In this document: positions 6,857 to 12,326 of the stretch, one piece after another
Numbering within the stretch: the first letter of the stretch is position 1
Layout: every line of letters begins with the position of its first letter
NCBI GenBank assembly: GCA_030620895.1
Contig: JAUXIU010000012.1
Coordinates: 1-12,326 of the forward strand
Reading direction: 5' to 3'
DNA from: Deltaproteobacteria bacterium
GTDB taxonomy: Bacteria > Desulfobacterota > GWC2-55-46 > S146-70 > JAUXIU01
Length of the DNA stretch: 12,326 nt
Notes under the pieces: model-generated
Database searches by the model: none
What the model saw: only the letters and a program-made list of their open reading frames with translations
Told to the model about the DNA's origin: nothing
Program-made: the position numbers and the translations under genes

Positions 6857-6888
6857 CACCCTGGTTTCATATACCAGGGTGTTTTTTT
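6857..6888 (+). terminator. Intrinsic terminator between the PIN/TRAM gene and ispD
   Basis: A perfect 9-bp stem CACCCTGGT (6857-6865) / ACCAGGGTG (6873-6881) with a 7-base loop is followed directly by seven T residues (6882-6888). It begins 15 bases after the PIN/TRAM stop and ends 16 bases before the ispD start, so ispD needs read-through or a promoter of its own. Confidence 0.9.
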
Positions 6889-6904
6889 ATCCGAGAGAGA
6901 TTGT

Positions 6905-7627
6905 GTGAAGACCGCTGCAATCATACCATCAGCCGGAATCGGCAAGAGAATGGGCTTCAAAAAGAAGCCTTTTATCTCACTTGCAGGAAGACCTATACTT
7001 GCACATACAGTTGCTGTCTTTGAGGGATCACCTCACATAGACGCCCTTGTCCTGGTTGTTCCCAAGGGTGACGAGGATATCTGCCAGGAGGAGATCGTAG
7101 GGCGTTTTAGATACAAGAAGGTAATCAAGATAGTATCCGGTGGTAAAGAGAGGCAGGATTCTGTCAGGGCTGCACTTGATAGTCTTTCAGTATCCTGGGA
7201 TATAGTTGTCGTTCATGACGGTGTAAGACCGTTTGTTACCCCCGCCTTGATAGAAGGGGTTATCAAAGAGGCAAAGAAGACCGGATGTGCCATTTCAGCC
7301 GTTCCTGTCAAAGATACCATCAAGGAGGTTCAAGATGGCACTGTCAGGAGGACTATACCAAGGGAGCCGCTATGGGCGGTGCAGACACCGCAGGCCTTTA
7401 AGGCGGAGATACTAATAAATGCCCATAAGAAGGCATTTGAAGATGGATTTTACAGCACCGATGACTCTGCAATTGTAGAATGGCTCGGGTACAAGGTCTC
7501 CGTTGTGGAAGGCCTTTATGAGAACATAAAAATAACGACACCTGAAGACATAATGGTTGGAGAAGCGTTATTAAATGGTAAGGAAGTGGGGATGAACATT
7601 AAAGATGCGAGTAGGCTTTGGGTTTGA
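6905..7627 (+). CDS. ispD: 2-C-methyl-D-erythritol 4-phosphate cytidylyltransferase (IspD)
   Basis: IspD makes CDP-methylerythritol from MEP and CTP, the third step of the MEP isoprenoid pathway. The 240-aa protein shows the nucleotide-binding start [12 protein letters not shown] (6-17), [10 protein letters not shown] (101-110), TPQAF (161-165), TDDSAI (185-190) and NIKITTPED (207-215). The usual P-K-Q after the glycine-rich loop reads K-P-F here, a modest deviation. The start is GTG at 6905, since the frame has no other start downstream of the terminator; GAGAGAGA just before it is a poor to moderate ribosome binding site. The 3' end overlaps ispF by 23 bases, so the two are probably translationally coupled. 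The last 17 residues or so extend past the conserved fold because of this overlap. Confidence 0.95.
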   Translation: MKTAAIIPSAGIGKRMGFKKKPFISLAGRPILAHTVAVFEGSPHIDALVLVVPKGDEDICQEEIVGRFRYKKVIKIVSGGKERQDSVRAALDSLSVSWDIVVVHDGVRPFVTPALIEGVIKEAKKTGCAISAVPVKDTIKEVQDGTVRRTIPREPLWAVQTPQAFKAEILINAHKKAFEDGFYSTDDSAIVEWLGYKVSVVEGLYENIKITTPEDIMVGEALLNGKEVGMNIKDASRLWV

Positions 7628-8084
7628 TGCCCATAAACTTGTAGAGAAAAGAAGACTTGTTCTGGGTGGTGTTGATATAAAATTTCATTCCGGTCTCTCT
7701 GGTCACTCTGATGCAGATGTTCTAATCCATGCCATATGCGATGCCTTACTCGGCGCAATGGCTGAAGGCGATATCGGCAGACATTTCCCTGATACAGATC
7801 CCCTATACAAGGATATATCCAGCCTGGAACTCCTCGGGAATGTTTATAAGCTCTTTAGAACCAAAGGGTTTACCCTCGTAAATATAGATTCCACAATAGT
7901 TGCACAGGGCCCCCGCCTTGTAGAATATATGCCGGCCATGACAGCGAACATAGCCAGAACGCTCTCCTGCAACAGCTCTCTTATAAATATAAAGGCAACA
8001 ACAACTGAAGGGCTGGGTTTTACAGGAAGAAACGAGGGTATTTCTGCATATGCAGTCGCATTGATAAAGGGATCAGAGGAGTGA
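7605..8084 (+). CDS. ispF: 2-C-methyl-D-erythritol 2,4-cyclodiphosphate synthase (IspF)
   Basis: IspF cyclises CDP-methylerythritol 2-phosphate to MEcPP with loss of CMP, two steps after IspD in the MEP pathway; it normally acts as a trimer with one Zn site per active site. In this 159-aa protein the metal ligands D8 and H10 (GFDAH) and H42 (SDADVLIHA) are present, as are FPDTDP (61-66) and the [15 protein letters not shown] block near the C-terminus. The length is standard. The ATG at 7605 lies inside ispD, 23 bases before the ispD stop; a GTGGGGA stretch about a dozen bases upstream may serve as ribosome binding site. ispE, which acts between IspD and IspF, is not in the window. The stop overlaps the gltX start by 4 bases (GTGA). 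Confidence 0.96.
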   Translation: MRVGFGFDAHKLVEKRRLVLGGVDIKFHSGLSGHSDADVLIHAICDALLGAMAEGDIGRHFPDTDPLYKDISSLELLGNVYKLFRTKGFTLVNIDSTIVAQGPRLVEYMPAMTANIARTLSCNSSLINIKATTTEGLGFTGRNEGISAYAVALIKGSEE

Positions 8085-9499
8085 CAGCTAGAAATCAGAC
8101 AAGAACTAGATTTGCACCCAGTCCAACGGGACACCTTCATATTGGAAATGCAAGGACAGCACTCTTCAACTGGCTCTTTGCAAAACATCACTCGGGCTCT
8201 TTCATACTAAGGATAGAAGATACAGACCTTAAGAGGTCTGAAAGATCGTATGAATCATCCATTATTGATGATCTAAAATGGCTTGGACTGGAGTGGGATG
8301 AAGGCCCGGATATTTCAGGGCCCTCCAACCACTACAGACAGTCAGAAAGGGTGGATATATATAAAGAATATGCGGAGAGATTGCTCGACAGTGGCAGTGC
8401 TTATCTATGTTACTGTACAGTAGAGAGACTCAGAGAACTAAGAGAGAAGCAACAGTCAAATGGGATACCGCCAAGGTATGACGGGAGGTGCAGGGCTCTC
8501 CGTGAGATGGAGAGACCTAAAGACATAAACCCTGTCATAAGGTTTGCAGTACCTGAAAAGGAGGTTTCGTTTATAGATGGAGTACATGAAAGTCTCTCCT
8601 TTGATGCAAGCACCTTTGGTGATTTCATAATAGTCGGTTCTGATATGGTTGCTACCTACAATTTTGCCGTTGTTATAGACGACGCTCTAATGAAAATAAC
8701 CCATGTAATAAGAGGTGAAGACCACCTCTCAAATACACCTCGGCAGATACTCCTCTATGAGGCACTGGATATGGATATTCCACTATACGCACACCTCCCC
8801 CTTATACTCGGTCCTGATAAAACACCGTTAAGTAAACGTTATGGTATGGCCTCGATAAAGAATCTACGAGAGGATGGCTTCTTAAGAGACGGGATTATCA
8901 ATCACCTCTGCCACCTCGGCTGGTCGCCAGACAAGAGGCTCCTCTCTATTCAAGAGGCGGTAGATAAATTTACCATGAAAAGGCTTTCCAGGTCCCCGTC
9001 TATCTTTGATATTGCAGCGCTAAAGAGGCTTAACCGGGATTATCTCGAACAAACAGATACAGATACCCTTGTGAAGATGACCAGGTTGCATCTCAAAAAG
9101 GATCTCCCTTATGCCTGGCTGAAAGATGCCATCAGGGCAGTAAGAGGAGATGCCCGGACTATTAAAGATATCGCCCTCCTGCTGGAACCGTTTCTGGGAG
9201 AACCCGTCTATAATGAAGACGCAATTAAGGTGCTTGAAGAAAATCATGTCAAAATGCTCCTGAAGGCATTATTCGAGGAGGTTGAAAAAAAAGAAAAGCT
9301 CAGTGTCGACAGCTATAAGGATATTGTAAATAACCTAAGAGAGGTTACAGGGAAGAACGGTAAACAGCTCCTCATGCCTATAAGAGCAGCACTTACGGGA
9401 AGGCTTCGTGGAATAGAGCTGGAAAATATCTTTGTACTTCTCGGTAAAGAAAAAGTCATTGAAAGGTTAAAGAGATACATAACAGGATGCACGCCGTAA
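8081..9499 (+). CDS. gltX: Glutamate-tRNA ligase (class I)
   Basis: This 472-aa class I synthetase charges tRNA-Glu, feeding both protein and tetrapyrrole synthesis. Motifs: the HIGH-type [15 protein letters not shown] (11-25), a zinc-type site C110, C112, Y133, C137, [14 protein letters not shown] (209-222), and a KMSKS-type TPLSKRYG (248-255). The C-terminal third is the helical anticodon-binding domain. The start is GTG at 8081 within the overlap GTGA with ispF; it places the protein nine residues before the first motif, as usual. AAAGGGA about 10 bases upstream is the likely ribosome binding site. Whether it is discriminating (Glu only) or also charges tRNA-Gln cannot be told, as no gatCAB genes are visible. 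The final codons and the TAA lie inside the palindrome at 9489-9530, so the C-terminal GCTP residues may derive from that repeat. Confidence 0.96.
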   Translation: MTARNQTRTRFAPSPTGHLHIGNARTALFNWLFAKHHSGSFILRIEDTDLKRSERSYESSIIDDLKWLGLEWDEGPDISGPSNHYRQSERVDIYKEYAERLLDSGSAYLCYCTVERLRELREKQQSNGIPPRYDGRCRALREMERPKDINPVIRFAVPEKEVSFIDGVHESLSFDASTFGDFIIVGSDMVATYNFAVVIDDALMKITHVIRGEDHLSNTPRQILLYEALDMDIPLYAHLPLILGPDKTPLSKRYGMASIKNLREDGFLRDGIINHLCHLGWSPDKRLLSIQEAVDKFTMKRLSRSPSIFDIAALKRLNRDYLEQTDTDTLVKMTRLHLKKDLPYAWLKDAIRAVRGDARTIKDIALLLEPFLGEPVYNEDAIKVLEENHVKMLLKALFEEVEKKEKLSVDSYKDIVNNLREVTGKNGKQLLMPIRAALTGRLRGIELENIFVLLGKEKVIERLKRYITGCTP

Positions 9500-9530
9500 G
9501 CCCCGCCTTGTAGGCGGGGTCAAGGCGTGC
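9489..9530. repeat. Two-tier palindrome covering the gltX stop codon
   Basis: An inner perfect stem CCCCGCC (9501-9507) / GGCGGGG (9513-9519) with loop TTGTA is enclosed by an outer perfect stem GCACGCC (9489-9495) / GGCGTGC (9524-9530). The gltX TAA (9497-9499) lies between the two left arms. No T-tract follows, so an intrinsic-terminator role is uncertain. The inner part is nearly the same as the core of the palindrome at 9558-9588. Confidence 0.7.
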
Positions 9531-9557
9531 TAAAGTAATGGAAACTTCCTTGCTGTC

Positions 9558-9588
9558 AAGATGCCCCGCCCTGTGGGCGGGGCATCTT
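9558..9588. repeat. GC-rich perfect palindrome after gltX
   Basis: A 13-bp perfect stem AAGATGCCCCGCC (9558-9570) / GGCGGGGCATCTT (9576-9588) has a 5-base loop CTGTG. It is very stable but lacks a T-tract. It could stall polymerase, protect the upstream mRNA end, or be a dispersed REP-like unit. Its core CCCCGCC-TGT-GGCGGGG is shared with 9501-9519. Confidence 0.75.
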
Positions 9589-9634
9589 CACTTAGTTGTT
9601 CTATCATCCGTTAAGCAAAAATAAAAAGACCTCC

Positions 9635-10369
9635 ATGTCCAGATATTTAATAATAATTTTATTCATTCTCGCATTTATCCCAAACACCACATTTTCTGTC
9701 ATCTCCCACGCTGCCTCTGACGATGCTGACTTCACCCGCCAACGCAACCTGATGGTAGAAAGGGATATAGCGGGAAGGGGGATAACCGATAATAGGGTCC
9801 TTAAAGCTATGAAAAAGGTAAAGAGGCACCTCTTTGTCCCCCCTTCTGTAAGAAGAGCCAGCTATTCAGACCATCCCCTCCCCATCGGTGAGGGACAGAC
9901 CATATCCCAACCTTACATAGTCGCCCTGATGACTGAAGAGCTAAAGTTAAGTGGAGGTGAGAGGGTACTGGAGATAGGAACAGGTTCGGCATACCAGGCG
10001 GCCATCCTTGCCGAGATCGTGGCAGATGTAAGAACCATAGAGATCAGGAAGAGACTGGCAGAAGCCGCGGAAAGACGACTGAACGACCTTGGATACAAGA
10101 ATGCGAAAGTCAAATACGGGGACGGTTACTACGGATGGGAGGAAGAGGGGCCCTTTGATGCCATTATGGTAACAGCAGCGGCAAACCATATACCGCCGCC
10201 TCTTATAAAACAGCTCAAGGAGGGGGGAAGACTCATTATCCCCGTCGGAAGCACCACATACTACCAGACCCTGACGCTGGTAACAAAGGTAAAGGGTAAT
10301 CTGGAGGTCAAACATATTTCAGGTGTTGTCTTTGTGCCGATGGTCGGCAGGATGCTTGAGAGTAAGTAA
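9635..10369 (+). CDS. pcm: Protein-L-isoaspartate O-methyltransferase, exported form
   Basis: This repair enzyme uses S-adenosylmethionine to methylate L-isoaspartyl residues in aged proteins. With the ATG at 9635 the product is 244 aa: a hydrophobic segment (residues 4-22) ending in SVISHA-AS reads as a cleavable signal peptide with cleavage near residue 27. The catalytic part follows: [15 protein letters not shown] (86-100), the SAM-binding [13 protein letters not shown] (111-123), VRTIEIR (132-138) and GDGYYGW (162-168). A TTG at 9596 in the same frame would add 13 polar residues ([14 protein letters not shown]) in front of the signal peptide and has no ribosome binding site, so I prefer the ATG, although its own ribosome binding site is weak. 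Export implies repair of periplasmic proteins. It is separated from gltX by two palindromes and may have its own promoter. Confidence 0.9.
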   Translation: MSRYLIIILFILAFIPNTTFSVISHAASDDADFTRQRNLMVERDIAGRGITDNRVLKAMKKVKRHLFVPPSVRRASYSDHPLPIGEGQTISQPYIVALMTEELKLSGGERVLEIGTGSAYQAAILAEIVADVRTIEIRKRLAEAAERRLNDLGYKNAKVKYGDGYYGWEEEGPFDAIMVTAAANHIPPPLIKQLKEGGRLIIPVGSTTYYQTLTLVTKVKGNLEVKHISGVVFVPMVGRMLESK

Positions 10370-10529
10370 CACTGGAAAACAAAAATCATTGAAGTTGAAC
10401 TTCGATAAAAAACCAAGGTGCAAATTCGGAACTGATGTCTTTAAGTTGTGATTTTCACCTAATAATCATCACTTTAAAGCAGATTAGAAAATTAACGGTT
10501 ACGAAAAGAAAGAAGAACTTTTTCCATTA
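10370..10529. other. AT-rich intergenic stretch, nothing recognised
   Basis: This is the left half of the gene-free stretch 10370-10723. It is AT-rich and contains a short palindrome GAAGTtgaACTTC at about 10390-10402, without a T-tract on either strand. I see no reading frame with a ribosome binding site and no RNA gene. Confidence 0.4.
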
Positions 10530-10705
10530 TTATCCTTTCAAAAGATTCCTTGCAACCTCGGGACAGATACCATGACCAAAATCTACCCCGGTGTTTTTAT
10601 AAACATAAATTTCTGTCCGATTCCAGTATCGTTTGACCTGATACCTGCGTCCTCAATACCACCCAGTACTTACGAACCACATTTATGCGGGCAGATAAAG
10701 ACTTG
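10530..10705 (-). pseudogene. Decayed C-terminal remnant of a sensor/response-regulator-type protein
   Basis: On the minus strand, 10640-10530 reads 36 codons to a TAA: QVKRYWNRTEIYVYKN, then TGVDFGHGICPEVARNLLKG. The block VDFGHGICPE strongly resembles the C-terminal (D/E)FSHGICPEC motif found at the ends of many PAS-sensor and response-regulator proteins in delta-type and Nitrospirota bacteria, normally preceded by C.(Y/H)CKKIRD..GYW. Pieces of that upstream part appear in other frames: VFICPHKCGS (about 10675-10705) and VLGGIEDAGIR (about 10635-10668). At least two frame breaks and a stop (TAA near 10672) interrupt it, and the second motif cysteine is Val. There is no start codon or body domain. 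I read it as a degraded gene end left beside the high-GC segment. Confidence 0.45.
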
Positions 10706-10723
10706 ATCTGATTATTGCCAAAA

Positions 10724-11290
10724 CTATCTTCCGGCATTCTTGATGGCATTCCTGAGCAGCCTATTGAGCTCTTCCTTTTCGTAGGTCATGCCCACCACTA
10801 TCTTTTTCATCCTCTCCGAAAGCCGCCGAAAGCCCCATACGGACCTGCGTTTCGTCTCATCCCAGCCGTTACGCTCGAAGTACAGGGGGAGGTTCACGTC
10901 AAAATAGGATATCCCGTCGGCATCCTTCAAGAGGTCTGAGCGCGGGTCGCCGCCCACCTCGTGGAGACGGACGAGATGACAGACCTCTTCGGCCATACCC
11001 CCTTCCACGCCGCAATTCACCATGACCTCCCCGAGTATATCGGCGCTGTTTCTTGCATGGGCGGCCTTGAACTCGTCAAAATTTCCGAAGTCAACACACC
11101 TTACCTTGCGTTCCTCCATAGCCCGGCCGATGTCGTGCCCAAGGGCGGCGAGCTTAAGGGCCTCGTCCGCATCGGGCTTGAGCCTCAAGAGCCACTCAAG
11201 GGTGTTCTTCGAATGTATTGGGTCTTCGGGCACGGGGGATGCGGCGATTACAGCTTCTATTTCTTTTTTGACACAATCGATGCTACGCAT
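10724..11290 (-). CDS. HD-domain phosphohydrolase of unknown substrate
   Basis: This encodes a 188-aa protein with HD-superfamily metal ligands in order: H26 (DPIHSKNT), H52-D53 (LAALGHDIGRA), H78 (AAHARNSA), H110 (LVRLHEVGG) and D123 (LLKDADGISYF). The helical pattern and the extra histidines fit metal-dependent phosphohydrolases that act on nucleotides or similar phosphomonoesters. I cannot name the substrate. No membrane segment or signal peptide is visible, so it should be cytoplasmic. Its ATG (11290) overlaps the stop of the inositol-phosphate transferase gene by 8 bases (ATGCGTAG), which makes translational coupling and a shared pathway likely; a role on an inositol- or CDP-linked metabolite is a guess from context. 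GC is clearly higher than in the genes to the left. No terminator is seen after its stop. Confidence 0.78.
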   Translation of the reverse strand: MRSIDCVKKEIEAVIAASPVPEDPIHSKNTLEWLLRLKPDADEALKLAALGHDIGRAMEERKVRCVDFGNFDEFKAAHARNSADILGEVMVNCGVEGGMAEEVCHLVRLHEVGGDPRSDLLKDADGISYFDVNLPLYFERNGWDETKRRSVWGFRRLSERMKKIVVGMTYEKEELNRLLRNAIKNAGR

Positions 11291-12326
11291 TGCGACAGAC
11301 CACCACCCTGCGGGCGGTCTCCAGGTTCATAAGAACGGCTATGACGAGGAGGGTCAGAAACGGCTGGTTCAGCAAGGCCCCGACGAAGATCAGAAACACC
11401 CTCACATCTCGACCCATGCGAAGCCCGCCGCCTTTTTCTATCCTCGACCTCATGAGGCCATCGTACTTGTCGGCCGTGTAGCTCAACATGAAGGAGCCGA
11501 TTATTGCCATGAAGCCCACGAATAGGTCGAGCCCTCGAGCACTTAGAGAGAAGGTGTGCCAGGTGAGGCCGAAGAGCAACAGTGCGTCTGCATAGCGGTC
11601 GAGTACGGCATCGAACCATCCGCCAAAGTCGCTCTCAAGGAATTTTAATCGCGCCACTTCGCCGTCGCAGCCGTCAACGACGGATGCCGCTTGCGCAAGC
11701 ACCGCGCCTGCGGCCAAGGACAGATAACCTTGCTTTGCGAAAAGCCATGCGGCCGCAAGGGAGAGGATAAAGGAAAAGAACGATATCTGGTTCGGTGTGA
11801 CGGAGGTTCGTGCGAGGTGGTGCGAAAGCCTCATTGACAGCGGGCGGTTCAGAAGACGGGATACCGGACCGTCCGCGGGCTTACCCTTGAGCATTTCGAT
11901 GAGCGCATCCTCGGCCCTTTCAAGGGCCTCCTCGTCGTCCACGTCTATCCAGAACCTTTTGCTCACATCGAAAGCATTGACATTTCCGTTAGCGGCCAGG
12001 AACCTTATACCCCCTGAGAGGGAGGTATCGCCCTTTTCCCTTGCGCTCCATTCCAGGGCATCGAAGAGGGCGTGCGTGCAGAGGAATATGCCCGTATCAA
12101 ATCCGTTGAATTCATCGAGGCCCTTGCCGACCTCTCGTACCAGCCCGCCGTCACATGCGATCCTTGTGACATCGTCCATGTCTACCAGCGGATTGGAGGT
12201 GTCGAGGTCCACCGCGAGGGTGACCTCACCTTCAGCCGGGGGGTCTTTCTCCAGGTCGTGCAATACGGTCCCGTCAAAGAGGTGGTCCGACATGAGGAGA
12301 AGGAACCTCTCCTCGCCCAGGCACTC
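11283..12326 (-). CDS. Bifunctional inositol-1-P cytidylyltransferase / CDP-alcohol phosphotransferase (IPCT/DIPPS type), N-terminus off the right edge
   Basis: The frame is open through the right edge; the codons before the internal ATG at 12293 read ECLGEERFLLL-MSDHLFD, which continues the nucleotidyltransferase fold, so that ATG is not the start. Counting from the edge, residues 1 to about 145 are the end of a sugar-phosphate nucleotidyltransferase domain (MSDHLFD, VDMDDVT, FDTGIFLC, WIDVDDEEAL). Residues 170-345 are a multi-helix CDP-alcohol phosphotransferase domain with the complete DG-x2-AR-x8-G-x3-D-x3-D signature (D221, R226, G235, D239, D243). In known family members the first domain makes CDP-inositol and the second joins it to inositol-1-phosphate to give di-myo-inositol phosphate phosphate, precursor of the thermoprotectant DIP. 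An inositol-lipid role is the main alternative. The C-terminus overlaps the HD gene. Confidence 0.87.
   Translation of the reverse strand, partial: ECLGEERFLLLMSDHLFDGTVLHDLEKDPPAEGEVTLAVDLDTSNPLVDMDDVTRIACDGGLVREVGKGLDEFNGFDTGIFLCTHALFDALEWSAREKGDTSLSGGIRFLAANGNVNAFDVSKRFWIDVDDEEALERAEDALIEMLKGKPADGPVSRLLNRPLSMRLSHHLARTSVTPNQISFFSFILSLAAAWLFAKQGYLSLAAGAVLAQAASVVDGCDGEVARLKFLESDFGGWFDAVLDRYADALLLFGLTWHTFSLSARGLDLFVGFMAIIGSFMLSYTADKYDGLMRSRIEKGGGLRMGRDVRVFLIFVGALLNQPFLTLLVIAVLMNLETARRVVVCRNA

Noticed and set aside
9596..9634. TTG start at 9596 for the isoaspartyl methyltransferase
   Set aside because: It has no ribosome binding site, lies just after the palindrome, and would put 13 polar residues before a normal signal peptide that starts at the ATG at 9635.
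10961..11525. Long plus-strand reading frames opposite the HD and inositol-phosphate genes
   Set aside because: They are antisense shadows of high-GC genes whose minus-strand products carry complete catalytic motifs; the plus-strand products show none.
11283..12293. Treating ATG 12293 as the start of a complete 336-aa protein
   Set aside because: The frame stays open to the edge and the upstream residues continue the nucleotidyltransferase fold (FLLLMSDHLFD), so the gene is cut by the window.

Overview
The window looks like chromosomal DNA of a Gram-negative, anaerobe-type bacterium of moderate GC. Nitrospirota or a deltaproteobacterial relative fits the gene set, but no rRNA or other decisive marker is present, so this is inference. 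A Slp-type outer-membrane lipoprotein and an exported isoaspartyl methyltransferase point to a two-membrane cell envelope. Two 60-base lines counted in the central genes gave about 40-48% GC; two lines counted in the right-hand 1.6 kb gave about 62%.

Left end (1-1685): the minus-strand gene for a dGTPase-type HD triphosphohydrolase runs off the left edge. It is divergent from a Slp-family lipoprotein gene with only 35 bp between them. The lipoprotein gene converges on a 47-codon minus-strand gene with a strong ribosome binding site (1542-1685).

Repeat-rich segment (1690-3440): queC (7-cyano-7-deazaguanine synthase) and a downstream 104-aa membrane protein gene lie on the minus strand. They are bracketed by two repeat blocks in mirror order. 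Each block holds a hairpin element with a shared 41-bp unit, a GGGACAGYCCC motif, and an array of degenerate 7-bp repeats. The left hairpin element has inverted ends and perfect 12-bp flanking direct repeats, like a small non-autonomous mobile element.

Middle (3468-9499): a fused APH-like kinase/P-loop kinase gene on the minus strand is divergent from a long plus-strand housekeeping run: carD - PIN/TRAM membrane protein (YacL type) - ispD - ispF - gltX. The order resembles the conserved yacL-ispD-ispF-gltX neighbourhood of Bacillus, with CarD in the upstream regulatory position. Credible sigma-70-type promoters face both ways in the 5022-5295 gap. A textbook intrinsic terminator splits the PIN/TRAM gene from ispD, whereas ispD, ispF and gltX overlap one another. 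IspD and IspF are MEP-pathway enzymes for isoprenoid precursors; GltX charges tRNA-Glu.

Right end (9500-12326): two GC-rich palindromes follow gltX, and the first encloses its stop codon. Next comes a protein-L-isoaspartate methyltransferase with a signal peptide. A decayed minus-strand remnant of a sensor/response-regulator C-terminal domain follows. The high-GC end carries an overlapping minus-strand pair: a bifunctional inositol-1-P cytidylyltransferase/CDP-alcohol phosphotransferase (di-myo-inositol-phosphate or inositol-lipid type), cut by the right edge, and an HD-domain phosphohydrolase.

I see no clear previously undescribed system. The best leads are the heptamer/hairpin repeat blocks around queC, the compositionally distinct inositol-phosphate/HD pair, and two small unknown genes.
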